Shown here: piece after piece, positions 16,780 to 26,970 of the stretch
Layout: every line of letters starts with the position of its first letter
How positions within the stretch are numbered: the stretch's first letter is position 1
Assembly: GCA_947177035.1 (NCBI GenBank)
Contig: CAMWSS010000001.1
Location: forward strand, 1 to 64,000
Direction: 5' to 3'
Source of the DNA: an uncultured Porphyromonadaceae bacterium
Lineage (GTDB): Bacteria > Bacteroidota > Bacteroidia > Bacteroidales > Muribaculaceae
Length of the DNA: 64,000 bases
Notes under the pieces: model-generated
What the model saw: the letters and a program-made list of their open reading frames with translations, nothing else
Databases searched by the model: none
What the model was told of the DNA's origin: nothing
Position numbers and translations under genes: made by a program

Positions 16780-18126
16780 TCAGTCGTCGAAACTCTCGTC
16801 AGAGGTGTCGATGTCCTGCGGATCAATGATATTTTTGATCTTATCTTTCCAACTTGAGAAGAAGCTGCGTCGCTTGCCGCCGACGGCCTCCACATCATCG
16901 TCGTCAAAACTGTCGATGTCATTGTCCTGGGCCACAGTGTCGGGCACTTCAGGCTCTTCGACAACCGGCGGAGGCACCACCACGCATTCGCGCGTGGGCT
17001 GCGAGGCCAGATGATGCAGCAGCGCCACAACATCGATGTCGTCAGACGAAAGGCGGATGCGCGAATTGCCGCGACGCACCGTGGCGGGCATGGCGGCGCG
17101 GCGCACCGTGACTCCCGACTGGTTCTCGAGCAGCGTGGTGAAACCGTTGAGATTAGCGCCGAGACCGGTCACGACAATGCCGCGCAACAGCTCTTCGGCC
17201 GATCTCAGACCGGCATCCTTGACGCGCTCCAGAATGTTGATCACGATTTCGCCGGCACGGGCGGCCACCAGATTATTGATCTCCGAGTCGTCGATCAGTC
17301 CTTCGTGGCGCAGGCGGTTGCTCTCGGCGGGTTCGGGCATGGCGTTGCCGACCGTTCGCTTGATCTCGTCGGCGCGCTCCTCGGAATATCCGCGGCTCAT
17401 GATGTCGCGCGTGATGTGGCGCGAGCCGAGCGGAATCGTCACGAAGAGCTTCAGGAACCCGTCCTTATAGATGGAGACCGCCGTGGTTTCGGCGCCGAAA
17501 TCCACAAGCATGACACCCAGCTGACGCTCGTCGTCGGTCAGCACCATACCGGCGATGGCAGTGTGGCGCACCACAAAATTGTGGATCTTGATGTTCAGTT
17601 TATCGTTGACCGCCAGCTGCAGGTTGCGGAGCATCTGCTGGCGACAGCTCACAACCATAGCCTCGGTGGAGATGCTGTTTCCGATGGTGCCGACCGGATC
17701 GGCCACTTTCATGTTGTCGACCATGAACTCTCCCGGCAGAACCTCAACCACCTTGCGCTCCGGATCGATGATGTTTTCAGCGCGGCCGAGAATCTCGCCG
17801 ATGATCTCCGACGTGATTTCAGTGTCGTCGGGCTGGGTGGCGCCCACATGGTGCTTAAGCGCCATCATGGAGCGGCCGCCGACTCCGGCATAGACCGCCG
17901 AGATGCGGGCCGGCGAAATGCGGTTGGTGAGTTTGAAGATGATGCGGTTGAGGGAGTTTGACACCTCCTTGATGTTCTGCACCATGCCGTAACGCACGAA
18001 GTTGGGCGACTGGCGCTCTTCTTCGATATGACACACGGTCAAAGTGCCGTTGTCGGCCACTTCGCCGACTGCCGCCTTGATCTTGCTGCTGCCGATTTCA
18101 ACGGCCACGATAGTTCTGCTGCTCAT
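16780..18126 (-). CDS. ftsA: Cell division protein FtsA
   Basis: This actin-fold ATPase of 448 residues tethers FtsZ to the membrane. The N-terminal phosphate loop (VAVEIGSSKIKAAVG), the 1C SHS2 domain and the second phosphate loop (VMLVDFGAETTAVSIY) are visible, and GIVVTGLGANLNGF gives the adenosine site. The C-terminal ~75 residues are acidic, followed by a basic/aromatic patch (KRRSFFSSWKDKIKNII) that probably forms the amphipathic membrane helix, with a further acidic tail after it. ftsQ is 85 bases upstream and ftsZ 50 bases downstream in the dcw order. Confidence 0.95.
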   Translation of the reverse strand: MSSRTIVAVEIGSSKIKAAVGEVADNGTLTVCHIEEERQSPNFVRYGMVQNIKEVSNSLNRIIFKLTNRISPARISAVYAGVGGRSMMALKHHVGATQPDDTEITSEIIGEILGRAENIIDPERKVVEVLPGEFMVDNMKVADPVGTIGNSISTEAMVVSCRQQMLRNLQLAVNDKLNIKIHNFVVRHTAIAGMVLTDDERQLGVMLVDFGAETTAVSIYKDGFLKLFVTIPLGSRHITRDIMSRGYSEERADEIKRTVGNAMPEPAESNRLRHEGLIDDSEINNLVAARAGEIVINILERVKDAGLRSAEELLRGIVVTGLGANLNGFTTLLENQSGVTVRRAAMPATVRRGNSRIRLSSDDIDVVALLHHLASQPTRECVVVPPPVVEEPEVPDTVAQDNDIDSFDDDDVEAVGGKRRSFFSSWKDKIKNIIDPQDIDTSDESFDD

Positions 18127-18211
18127 ATATTCTGTTGCTGGACTGACAATCGTCCTGACGTTTGACTATTTTAGAGATATTTGTTGGTTTGGTTCAGTTC
18201 TGCCGGGTTAT

Positions 18212-19066
18212 TCAGACTTCGGTGCCGGTGTCCATCGTGTCCTGGGTGTCGCCTTCGTTCTCCAGTTCGTCGATGATCTCCAGCTTGCTCTCAGGGAGCT
18301 TGTTTTTGCGTCGGGTAGCGACAATCTGGCCATCCCATTTCACTGAAACAGTGTCGTAATACTCCCACCCTTTCACTGGCATAACATCGGAATAAAACGT
18401 CTTGAGCCGGTCGAATTTGCCGGCAATATCTTTGATCTCTCCGAAGTTGACCACGTGGCCGCGCACGGCAGGCACAAGTATCACGTTCGTGCTGTCGGCC
18501 ACGGTCACCATCGTGATCAGGCGGCTCCATTCGGGGTGTATGCTGAGCCAGTCAAAGAGCGGAATGAGACGTTCGGGACCGAAGTCGGCAGAAAACTTGC
18601 CGCTCACCTGGGGGACATCGATGGTAAATCTGGCGTCAGCCTCCATCTGCTTGCCCTCGCGGTTTATGTAGCGGCTGCGTGAACCGTCTTTGTTCCACAC
18701 CCGCGCCACCGGCTCCAGCGGCCATACCTGAACGCGGATCCGACTGTTGGCCAGGCGATTCACTTGGGCGGTTTCCAGATTATCGAAACTTTTGAGAACA
18801 CGCTCGAGCGAGTCAAGGTCGATGTCTTCGATGCGCTTTCCGTGCATGGTCTGGGCCAGCGATCCTAAACGCCTGGTCATCTCCTCCGGAGTCACAAAGC
18901 CAGGGTCAGGCCGGTCGGAATCAACGACCACCTGCACCGAACCGCCCTCAAGGCCTCCGCACTTCTGGCCGTGGGCCTGACGCGACGCCCACACACCCGC
19001 CGCCCCGAGATAGACGGCCAGCAGGATCGTTGCTATAGCATAAAATATGCTCTGTTTGTTCATCAT
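18212..19066 (-). CDS. ftsQ: Cell division protein FtsQ
   Basis: This bitopic membrane protein of 284 residues has a helix at about 9-27 (YAIATILLAVYLGAAGVWA), then a periplasmic POTRA-like region (VTPEEMTRRLGSL to LETAQVNRLANSRIRVQVWPLEPVARVW) and a beta domain. FtsQ links the early ring to FtsL and the septal synthase. Homology to proteobacterial FtsQ is weak, as usual in Bacteroidetes; position between murC and ftsA supports the call. Its ATG overlaps the murC stop (ATGA). The last ~25 residues are acidic and probably disordered. Confidence 0.88.
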   Translation of the reverse strand: MMNKQSIFYAIATILLAVYLGAAGVWASRQAHGQKCGGLEGGSVQVVVDSDRPDPGFVTPEEMTRRLGSLAQTMHGKRIEDIDLDSLERVLKSFDNLETAQVNRLANSRIRVQVWPLEPVARVWNKDGSRSRYINREGKQMEADARFTIDVPQVSGKFSADFGPERLIPLFDWLSIHPEWSRLITMVTVADSTNVILVPAVRGHVVNFGEIKDIAGKFDRLKTFYSDVMPVKGWEYYDTVSVKWDGQIVATRRKNKLPESKLEIIDELENEGDTQDTMDTGTEV

Positions 19067-20442
19067 GACAGTCTGGCCGTTATTTCAGGTAACAGAAGAT
19101 TGATGTCGCCGGCACCGGCCGTCAGAAGAATTTCAGGCTTGATTCCGGCAAGCATGTCGGCCAGAGCGGAGCGCTCGGCAAGATGCCTGACGGCACACGT
19201 CACCCGCGACAGGATCAGCTCCGACGTGACTCCGGGCATGGGCAGCTCCCTGGCCGGATAGATCGGAAGCAACACAACTTCATCGGCCTCCGACAGCGCT
19301 TCGGCGAATTGCGGAGCGAAATCGCGGGTGCGGGAATAGAGATGGGGCTGAAAAACCACAGTGAGCCTGCGCCCTGGATAAAGGCGCCTGACCGAACGGA
19401 TCGACGCCTTCAGCTCGTCGGGATGATGGGCATAGTCGTCGATGATGGCGCGACCGGGTTCGCGGAGATAGAACTCAAAGCGGCGTTTGGCGCCGAGAAA
19501 CGAAGCCATGGCACGGCGCACGTCGTCGGGACTGACGCGCGTGCCCGCGGCGATGCATACTGCGGCACACGCGGCAATGGCATTCTCGATATTGATCTCC
19601 ACAGGCACTCCGAGACTGATGTGGCGGATCACGGAACCGGGCGTCACCATGTCGAAAGTAATGTGTCCGTTGGCCACGTCGATATTGGCGGCATGATAGT
19701 CGCCGCTGTCAAGGCCATAGGTGAGAATGCTCACCTCCCGGCCCACTCGCGGAACCACTTTCAGACCGGTGTGGATCAGCAGAGTGCCGCCCGGGCGTAT
19801 CAGCTCTGTGAAGCGGGCGAAACTCTCCAGATAAGCCTCCTCTGTGCCATATATGTCGAGATGGTCGGGATCGGAACTGGTGATCACGGCCACCGACGGA
19901 GTCAGATGATGAAACGAGCGGTCATACTCGTCGGCCTCGATCACCGCAAAGTCAGACTTTTCGTCAAGCAGATAGTTTGTGCCGTAATTGCGCAGCACTC
20001 CGCCCAGAAAGGCATTGCAGCCCACCCCGGCATCCTTGAGCAGATGGGCGGCCATGGAACTTGTGGTGGTCTTGCCGTGTGTGCCGGCAAAACAGAGTGC
20101 CTGTTTCTCGCGCGTCACCCGCCCGAGCACTTCGGCACGCTTGACCGTCTCGAAACCGTTGTCGCGAAAATAGCGCAGGCCGGCATGGGTGTCGGGCACC
20201 GCCGGAGTATAGACCACCAGAGTGGACGACGGATCGCGGAAGTCCGATGGAATCAGCGCCGGATCCTCGTCATAGGCCAGGGCCACGCCTTCGGCCGCAA
20301 GTTGCAAAGTGAGATCGGAAGGGGTGCGGTCATAGCCGGCGACCTTGCAGCCGCGGGCCAGAAAATAACGTTCGAGCGCCGCCATGCCGATGCCTCCGGC
20401 ACCGACAAAATATATATGTTTCTTTTCTTCAGTGTTCATCAT
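19063..20442 (-). CDS. murC: UDP-N-acetylmuramate--L-alanine ligase
   Basis: A 459-residue Mur ligase that adds L-alanine to UDP-MurNAc, the first stem-peptide step. The N-terminal Rossmann loop VGAGGIGM (13-20) is typical of MurC, the P-loop GTHGKTTT is at 120-127, and EADEYDRSFHHL follows with the metal and substrate ligands. All three Mur domains are present. It overlaps murG by 14 bases and ftsQ by 4, so it is translated within the long dcw transcript. Confidence 0.96.
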   Translation of the reverse strand: MMNTEEKKHIYFVGAGGIGMAALERYFLARGCKVAGYDRTPSDLTLQLAAEGVALAYDEDPALIPSDFRDPSSTLVVYTPAVPDTHAGLRYFRDNGFETVKRAEVLGRVTREKQALCFAGTHGKTTTSSMAAHLLKDAGVGCNAFLGGVLRNYGTNYLLDEKSDFAVIEADEYDRSFHHLTPSVAVITSSDPDHLDIYGTEEAYLESFARFTELIRPGGTLLIHTGLKVVPRVGREVSILTYGLDSGDYHAANIDVANGHITFDMVTPGSVIRHISLGVPVEINIENAIAACAAVCIAAGTRVSPDDVRRAMASFLGAKRRFEFYLREPGRAIIDDYAHHPDELKASIRSVRRLYPGRRLTVVFQPHLYSRTRDFAPQFAEALSEADEVVLLPIYPARELPMPGVTSELILSRVTCAVRHLAERSALADMLAGIKPEILLTAGAGDINLLLPEITARLS

Positions 20443-21526
20443 TACGGATTATCTCTTGAATTCTGTCAACGATCTTCTCATCGGCATCGGGCAGCGCCAT
20501 CTGGCGCACGTTGTCCGACAGTTCGCCGAGCCGGCGCCAGTCGGTCGCCAGCGACGTGATCTCGCCCACAAGTTTGGCGGCCGCATCCACGTCGGCTACC
20601 ATTTCGGCGGCGCCGCGACACACCAGTGCTTCGGCATTCTTGCGCTGATGGTCTTCCGCCACATTGGGCGACGGCACAAGAATCGCGGCCTTGCCGAGCA
20701 GTTGCAGCTCTGAGATGGTGCCCGCACCAGCGCGGCTCACCACCAGATCGGCCGCTTTATAGGCCATGGCCATGTCCGAAATGAACGGCATGGCATGAAT
20801 GCGCGGATAGGCGGCAGCCTTGGGCACAAACTCGTCGGCATACAGCCGGCCGGTCTGCCACATCACGCTCAGGCCGGCATCGGCCAGCTGCTGCAGCCCC
20901 CCGGCAATGCTTTCGTTGATGGTCCGGGCGCCCAGCGATCCGCCAACCACCAGCACCAGCGGCTTGTTTGCCGGAAAGCCAAGCTCGGCCTTGGCCTCCT
21001 GACGGGTTCGGTCGCACGCGAACAACGCCGCCCTCACCGGATTACCGGTGAGCACAATGCGGTCGGCCGGGAAAAATCGCTCCATCCCCTCATAGGCGGT
21101 GCAGATGGCGCGCGCCTTCTTGCCGAGCAGCTTGTTTGTCACTCCGGCATATGAATTCTGCTCCTGGATAAGCGTCGGAATCCCCATTTTCTGCGCTTCC
21201 TTGAGCACAGGTCCGGAAGCATAGCCGCCCACGCCGATCACGGCGTCAGGACGAAACTCCTTCAATGTGCGCCTGGCCAGCCGCATCGACTTCCAGAGCT
21301 TGAGCAGCACTCCGAAATTGCGCCAGAGCCGGCGGCGGTCAAATCCGGCCACCGGAAGGCCGACAATGCGATAGCCCGCAGCCGGCACCCGCTCCATCTC
21401 CATGCGTCCGAGAGCGCCCACATAGAGAATCTCACAGTCAGGCTCCCGGCGCTTCAGTGCACCGGCAATCGAAAGCGCGGGAAATATGTGTCCGCCGGTG
21501 CCGCCTCCGCTTATCAGATATTTCAT
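20429..21526 (-). CDS. murG: UDP-GlcNAc--undecaprenyl-PP-MurNAc-pentapeptide transferase MurG
   Basis: A 365-residue GT-B glycosyltransferase that turns lipid I into lipid II on the inner face of the membrane. The N-terminal glycine-rich loop SGGGTGGHIFPA (6-17), a second loop VVGGSLGARTIN, and the UDP-GlcNAc site (VVSRAGAGTISEL) are present. Its stop overlaps the murC start by 14 bases and its start overlaps the ftsW stop by 4. Confidence 0.96.
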   Translation of the reverse strand: MKYLISGGGTGGHIFPALSIAGALKRREPDCEILYVGALGRMEMERVPAAGYRIVGLPVAGFDRRRLWRNFGVLLKLWKSMRLARRTLKEFRPDAVIGVGGYASGPVLKEAQKMGIPTLIQEQNSYAGVTNKLLGKKARAICTAYEGMERFFPADRIVLTGNPVRAALFACDRTRQEAKAELGFPANKPLVLVVGGSLGARTINESIAGGLQQLADAGLSVMWQTGRLYADEFVPKAAAYPRIHAMPFISDMAMAYKAADLVVSRAGAGTISELQLLGKAAILVPSPNVAEDHQRKNAEALVCRGAAEMVADVDAAAKLVGEITSLATDWRRLGELSDNVRQMALPDADEKIVDRIQEIIRNDEH

Positions 21527-22836
21527 TTTTTATCAGTGTTTTTCTCGCGCACGGCATAGCGGCTCACGCTGAGCATCACGCCAAATGCGATCGAGGTTAC
21601 AAGAATACTTGTGCCGCCCTTGGAAAACAACGGCAACGGCTGGCCCGATACCGGACCGGCGCCCGACACGATGGCCATGTGGCACAACGCCTGGAAAGTA
21701 ATCATCACAGCCATACCGGTCACCAGAAACGCGGCAAACGGCTCACTGCACTTGGCCGCGATCCAGTAGGCGCGCGCAAGCAGCCACAGATAGAGCAGCA
21801 TCACCAGCAGTCCGCCCACCAGGCCGAGGTCTTCGACAATGATGGCATAGATATAGTCGGAGAAAGCCAGCGGCAGACGCGCCGTCTCGCGCGAGTTGCC
21901 GGGGAACACGCCGAACAGACCGCCGTGGGCCTGCGCCATATACGAACGCATCTCCTGGAGATTGCGCTGGGTCAGCGGCTGCTCATATTTCGGCACCGAG
22001 TCACCCAGCCAGCTGTTGATGCGCCCCTTCCAGGTCTGGTCAGCCAGACGGCTGCTCTGACCGGTGCCGACGGCAACGGCATCTTTGATCTCAAATTTAT
22101 TACCCTTTGAATCATAGAGCACCAGAGCCTTGTCTTCAGGGCCAGGATCTTTTGTAAGAGCGAACTTCACGGCGGCAGCGCCGGCTCCGGCCACCCCATA
22201 AACAAGCAGCACAATGAGGAACTTGCGCCATTCGATGGCTCCGATCAGCAGCATCGACACACTGATGGCCATGAGCAGCAGGGTGTTGGTCAGGCCCTGG
22301 CTGAACAGCAGGCAGCCAGACAGAAGCACAATGCCGGCCGAGTAGATGATGCCGCGGTTGCGGAGCACCGCCGACTTCTTGAGCTGCGATTCGCTGAGAA
22401 TGGTGGCCAGCAGCAGAACCGTGGTGATCTTGATGAATTCAGCCGGCTGCAGCGACATGAAGCCGATCGACATGGCACGGCGCGCGCCATTGACATACTG
22501 GCCGAAAAACATCACATAGACCATGGCGACGGCACTGAGCCAATAGAACACCTTCGACACCAGCTTGAAATGCTTGTAGTTGATGCGCTGGATGCCGAGA
22601 ATCATCAGAAAGCCGATGAATAGAAATCCGACATGACGGAGCAGCGGCCCGTAAAGTCCGTGCTTTGAAATCTCGAACGATGATGCGCTATAAAGCTCCA
22701 CGATCGATAAAAAGACTATAGCGCCATAGACTCCCCAGATATGGGTGTCGGGCGGATTCACCGGCTGGGCCTGTCGGTCGGCGGCGGGTGTCGGTTTCGG
22801 TGCGGCTATGCTGCCGTCGGCTTTACGGTATGGCAT
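21523..22836 (-). CDS. ftsW: Septal peptidoglycan glycosyltransferase FtsW (SEDS)
   Basis: A 437-residue SEDS protein with about ten membrane helices and a ~35-residue Pro/Ala-rich cytoplasmic N-terminus. The large periplasmic loop between helices 7 and 8 (about 230-310) is longer than in E. coli and holds the LTQRNLQEMRSYMAQAHGG stretch; conserved NGARRAM and LPLFSKGGTS are present. SEDS proteins polymerise lipid II with the partner transpeptidase FtsI encoded in the same cluster. Seven bases separate it from murD upstream. Confidence 0.95.
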   Translation of the reverse strand: MPYRKADGSIAAPKPTPAADRQAQPVNPPDTHIWGVYGAIVFLSIVELYSASSFEISKHGLYGPLLRHVGFLFIGFLMILGIQRINYKHFKLVSKVFYWLSAVAMVYVMFFGQYVNGARRAMSIGFMSLQPAEFIKITTVLLLATILSESQLKKSAVLRNRGIIYSAGIVLLSGCLLFSQGLTNTLLLMAISVSMLLIGAIEWRKFLIVLLVYGVAGAGAAAVKFALTKDPGPEDKALVLYDSKGNKFEIKDAVAVGTGQSSRLADQTWKGRINSWLGDSVPKYEQPLTQRNLQEMRSYMAQAHGGLFGVFPGNSRETARLPLAFSDYIYAIIVEDLGLVGGLLVMLLYLWLLARAYWIAAKCSEPFAAFLVTGMAVMITFQALCHMAIVSGAGPVSGQPLPLFSKGGTSILVTSIAFGVMLSVSRYAVREKNTDKK

Positions 22837-22843
22837 TGTCGGA

Positions 22844-24205
22844 TCAGACTTGTTTCAGAGATTTGACTGCTTGCTTAAAGAGGGTTCCGCGCTCTTCATA
22901 GGAATTAAACAGGTCGAAACTGGCGCAACAGGGGCTGAGGAGCACGGTGTCGCCCTCCGAGGCCGCCTTGCGTGCGGCGTCCACCGCATCGGCCAGAGAG
23001 TGGGTGGACACAACCGGGACGTGGGAACCGAAAAACTCCTCGATCTTCTCGTTGTGCAGGCCCATGGCCACGATTGTCTTGACTTTGCGCTGCACCAGCG
23101 GCAAAATCTCAGAATAATCGTTTCCTTTGTCCTTGCCTCCCAGAATCAGCACCGTTGAACAGGATTCCGGCATGCTCTCGAGCGCATACCAGCAAGAGTT
23201 GACGTTGGTGGCTTTGGAGTCGTTGATCCAGCGCACGGAGTCGACGGTGTCGACATATTCCAGACGATGCTCCACGCCTTCAAAATCGGAGAGCGCCCGA
23301 CGGATGTCGTCGTTCTTCACATGCAGCAGAGTGGCCGAAAGTCCGGCCGCCATGGCATTATAGAGATTATGCAGGCCGTTGAGCGCCAGATCGGCACGCG
23401 GCATCACCAGCGGCTGGTTTTCGGCATTGATCACCAGTTCGTTTTCCGCGTCGATATAGGCTTTTGTGTTTTCCTCCTCGGTTTCTGCAAACGGGATGAG
23501 GCGTGCTTCTGTCTCCACACGCTCAAGCTGCCGGCGTATCACGGGGTCGTCCTGCCAGAACACAAAAGCGTCCTGATGGGTCATGTTCTGAATAATGCGG
23601 AACTTGGCGTTGACATAGTTCTGCATATGATACTCATATCGGTCGAGATGGTCGGGTGTGATGTTGAGCATCACGGCAACGTTGGCCTTGAAGTCATACA
23701 TATTTTCCAGCTGGAACGAGCTGAGTTCAACCACATAGACCTGGTGGGGATCACGTGCCACCTGAAGGGCGAGCGATTTGCCGACGTTGCCGGCCAGACC
23801 GGCGTCAATGCCCGCCGAGCGGAGAATGTGGTAAATGAGCATTGTGGTTGTCGTCTTGCCGTTGGAACCTGTGATGCACACCATTTTGGAGTCGGTGTAG
23901 CGTCCGGCCAGCTCGATTTCCGATATCACCGGCACGCCCTTTTCCATGAGCTGCCTGACAATCGGCGCAGTCGGCGGAATGCCCGGGCTTTTCACCGCTT
24001 CGTCGGCATTGAGTATGAGTTCGGGCGTGTGCCCTTCATGTTCATATGCGATGCCTTCGGATTCAAGCTGCGAGCGAAACCGCGGAGCAATAGTGCCGGA
24101 ATCGGAAAGAAACACGTCATATCCCCGGACCTTGCCGAGAATCGCGGCCCCGACGCCGGACTCTCCGCCGCCGAGCACTACAAGACGTTTCTGTACTGCT
24201 TTCAT
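22844..24205 (-). CDS. murD: UDP-N-acetylmuramoyl-L-alanine--D-glutamate ligase
   Basis: A 453-residue Mur ligase adding D-glutamate. GGGESGVG (12-19) forms the UDP-binding loop of domain 1, P-loop TGSNGKTTT is at 112-120, and NITPDHLDRYEYH and WINDSKATNVNS mark the central and C-terminal domains, including the lysine of DSKATN. The start codon overlaps the mraY stop as TAATG. Confidence 0.96.
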   Translation of the reverse strand: MKAVQKRLVVLGGGESGVGAAILGKVRGYDVFLSDSGTIAPRFRSQLESEGIAYEHEGHTPELILNADEAVKSPGIPPTAPIVRQLMEKGVPVISEIELAGRYTDSKMVCITGSNGKTTTTMLIYHILRSAGIDAGLAGNVGKSLALQVARDPHQVYVVELSSFQLENMYDFKANVAVMLNITPDHLDRYEYHMQNYVNAKFRIIQNMTHQDAFVFWQDDPVIRRQLERVETEARLIPFAETEEENTKAYIDAENELVINAENQPLVMPRADLALNGLHNLYNAMAAGLSATLLHVKNDDIRRALSDFEGVEHRLEYVDTVDSVRWINDSKATNVNSCWYALESMPESCSTVLILGGKDKGNDYSEILPLVQRKVKTIVAMGLHNEKIEEFFGSHVPVVSTHSLADAVDAARKAASEGDTVLLSPCCASFDLFNSYEERGTLFKQAVKSLKQV

Positions 24206-25500
24206 TATCGTATTTTTAGAGTTGCAAAGGTTAATGCCGCCAGAATTATCGAAATGATCCAGAATCTGATTGTGATCTTAGCTTCATGGATCTCGCGGGC
24301 AGGCGAATTGATGAGTACTTTGGCGCCAGGCTGGGCCATTTTCTGAAAATGATGGTGAAGCGGAGCCATCTTGAACACTCGGTGACCCTCGCCGTATTTA
24401 CGTTTCGTATATTTGAAATAGCCCGTCTGGATCATCACCGAAAGATCCTCCACGAAAAACACGGCACACAGCAGCGGAATGAGCAGTTCCTTGTGGATCA
24501 GAATTGCAAAAACAGCGATGATGCCGCCAAGAGTGAGCGATCCGGTATCTCCCATGAAGACCTCGGCCGGAAATGCGTTATACCACAGAAATCCGATCAG
24601 CGCGCCGATAAATGCCGCCATGTAGACCACCAGCTCCTCCGAACCGGGAATATACATGATGTTGAGATAGGTGGAGTAGATGATATTTGAACCAAGATAA
24701 GCCATGATGAGCAGCGCCACTCCGATAATGGCGCTCACTCCGGTGGCCAGACCGTCGATGCCGTCGGTCAGGTTGGCGCCGTTGGAGGTTGCCGCCACAA
24801 CCAGAATAACCACGACGATGAATAGAATCCATCCTCCGGTCTCGGCATAATCACCCATCCACGACGTGAGCATGGCATAGTCAAAGTTGTTGTCCTTGAC
24901 AAACGGAATGGTGGTGACAGTGCTCTTCACGTCGTGTCCCTCGCTGATCACTCGGGCCACCTCGGCCACCTCGGCGTCATCGCCGATTCCGGCCGACACT
25001 TCAACGCTGGCGGTCAGAGCGTGTTCGCGGATCACCACCGACGGGCTGAACATCATGGTCAGGCCGACGATCAGACCGAGTCCCACCTGGCCGATGATCT
25101 TGAAGCGGCCTGACATGCCGTCCTTGTTGTGATGCTTGAATTTCAGATAATCGTCGGCAAATCCGAGCGCTCCCAGCCACACCGTGGCCACGAGCATGAG
25201 CATCATGTATATATTGCCCAGATTGGCAAAGAGCAAACACGGAATCACAATCGCAAGGATTATGATGATGCCGCCCATGGTGGGGGTGCCCGATTTGCTC
25301 GTCTGGCCGGCCAGACCGAGATTGCGCACGATCTCGCCCATCTGCATGATCTGCAGACGGCGGATTATGCGCTTGCCGAGCAGGGTGGCGCAGAGCAACG
25401 CCACGATGAAGGCCGCCACAGAACGCACGGTCACATATCCTGTGAGACGGGCGAACGTCTCGCCACACAATCCGAGCTGGGTGAACAGATAGTAAAGCAT
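24205..25500 (-). CDS. mraY: Phospho-N-acetylmuramoyl-pentapeptide transferase MraY
   Basis: A 431-residue membrane enzyme that loads the MurNAc-pentapeptide onto undecaprenyl phosphate, forming lipid I. The family motifs are TPTMGG, FADDYLKF (catalytic Asp pair), NGANLTDGIDGLA, NAFPAEVFMGDTGSL and the MAPLHHHF histidine box. An extra ~65-residue segment (about 155-220, rich in Val, Glu and Asp) between two membrane helices is the usual Bacteroidetes insertion. Its start overlaps the murE stop by one base. Confidence 0.96.
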   Translation of the reverse strand: MLYYLFTQLGLCGETFARLTGYVTVRSVAAFIVALLCATLLGKRIIRRLQIMQMGEIVRNLGLAGQTSKSGTPTMGGIIIILAIVIPCLLFANLGNIYMMLMLVATVWLGALGFADDYLKFKHHNKDGMSGRFKIIGQVGLGLIVGLTMMFSPSVVIREHALTASVEVSAGIGDDAEVAEVARVISEGHDVKSTVTTIPFVKDNNFDYAMLTSWMGDYAETGGWILFIVVVILVVAATSNGANLTDGIDGLATGVSAIIGVALLIMAYLGSNIIYSTYLNIMYIPGSEELVVYMAAFIGALIGFLWYNAFPAEVFMGDTGSLTLGGIIAVFAILIHKELLIPLLCAVFFVEDLSVMIQTGYFKYTKRKYGEGHRVFKMAPLHHHFQKMAQPGAKVLINSPAREIHEAKITIRFWIISIILAALTFATLKIR

Positions 25501-26957
25501 CAGGCCTGGGCTGCAAATATTTCAGTGATGACCTCGCGGTCGTCGAAATGATGTTTCACTCCCTGTATCTCCTGATAGTCCTCATGGCCTTTTCCGGCAA
25601 TGAGAATAACATCGCCGGATTCAGCCATTGCGGCGGCAGCGGCTATGGCTTCGCGACGGTCGACGATCACGGTGGCGCGTTCACGCAGGCCGGCCGAATC
25701 CAGCCCGGCTTCCATATCAGCCAGAATGGCACGCGGATCCTCGAAACGCGGATTGTCTGACGTGAGGATCACGTGATCCGACAGGCGTGCGGCCTCTGCG
25801 GCCATGATCGGACGCTTGCCGGAGTCGCGGTTGCCTCCGGCGCCAACCACGGTGATGATGCGAGCGGGTTTCACTTCCCTGATCGCAGTCAGCACGTTGA
25901 CCACCGCATCGGGGGTGTGGGCATAGTCCACGATGGCGGTGACGCCGCGAGACGAACGCACTGCCTGGAAACGTCCGGCCACAGGAACCAGACGACTGAT
26001 GTTGCGGAGCACTTCCTCGTCACTCCACCCGAGCAGACGGCAGGCACCGTAGACGGCGGTCAGATTGTATGCGTTGAACCGCCCGGTAAACATTGTCTCC
26101 ACTTCGTGGCCGTTGAGGCTGAGCAGAGTGCCGTCGATGCGGCTTTCCATTATCTGGCCGCGGAAATCGGCCATGGTGCGGAGCGAATAAGTGCAATGGC
26201 GCGCCTGGCAGTTCTGGAGCATCACGAGTCCGACTTTGTCGTCTATGTTGGTCAGAGCGAATGCCGATGCCGGCAGTCCGTCAAAAAATGACTTTTTGGC
26301 TTTGAGATATGCGTCGACCGTCTTGTGGTAATCCAGATGGTCACGCGTCAGGTTCGAGAAAATGCCTCCGGCAAAAGTCAGTCCCGCGATGCGGTGCTGA
26401 TGGGCGGCATGCGAGCTGACCTCCATGGCGGCATATGTGCAGCCCTCTGCCACCATCTCGGCAAGCAGGCGGTTGATGCTGACCGCGTCGGGAGTGGTCT
26501 GGGTGGTCGGCACCGGCTTGTCGTCGATATAGTTCCTGACGGTGGAGAGCAGTCCGGCCTTGTGGCCCAGCAGACGCGCCATCTCATAGACGAGAGTGGC
26601 GGTGGTGGTCTTGCCGTTTGTGCCGGTCACACCCACCAGCTTCAACTTGCGCGACGGGTGGTCATACCATTCCGAAGCGATTTCACCGAGAGCCACCGAC
26701 GAGTCGGCCACGACCACATAGGTGATGCTCGGCGACAGCTTTTCAGGCAGGCGCTGACAGACAATGGCGGCCACGCCCGACGGTTCGAGCAACGGAATGA
26801 AAGTGTGTCCGTCGACCGAAGTGCCGCAGATGGCCACAAACAGCGCACCCGGAGTGACACTGCGCGAATCAAACGTTATGTCCGTGATTTCCGGATTTTT
26901 CGGACCAATGGTGCGGATAACCGCTGTTGAGCGTATGAGTTCAAGGAGGCGTTTCAT
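25500..26957 (-). CDS. murE: UDP-MurNAc-L-alanyl-D-glutamate--2,6-diaminopimelate ligase
   Basis: I use the ATG at 26957 (MKRLLELI), which matches the family N-terminus and lies 13 bases after ftsI; an ORF continues upstream only by running back into ftsI. The product has 485 residues, with P-loop GTNGKTTT at 112-119, a carbamylated-lysine region, and the DNPR motif (LTSDNPRFEDP) that selects meso-diaminopimelate as the third residue. The envelope therefore has a DAP-type peptidoglycan. In this cluster murE is followed directly by mraY with no murF between them, as is usual in Bacteroidetes. Confidence 0.96.
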   Translation of the reverse strand: MKRLLELIRSTAVIRTIGPKNPEITDITFDSRSVTPGALFVAICGTSVDGHTFIPLLEPSGVAAIVCQRLPEKLSPSITYVVVADSSVALGEIASEWYDHPSRKLKLVGVTGTNGKTTTATLVYEMARLLGHKAGLLSTVRNYIDDKPVPTTQTTPDAVSINRLLAEMVAEGCTYAAMEVSSHAAHQHRIAGLTFAGGIFSNLTRDHLDYHKTVDAYLKAKKSFFDGLPASAFALTNIDDKVGLVMLQNCQARHCTYSLRTMADFRGQIMESRIDGTLLSLNGHEVETMFTGRFNAYNLTAVYGACRLLGWSDEEVLRNISRLVPVAGRFQAVRSSRGVTAIVDYAHTPDAVVNVLTAIREVKPARIITVVGAGGNRDSGKRPIMAAEAARLSDHVILTSDNPRFEDPRAILADMEAGLDSAGLRERATVIVDRREAIAAAAAMAESGDVILIAGKGHEDYQEIQGVKHHFDDREVITEIFAAQA

Positions 26958-26970
26958 ATGGATATATACG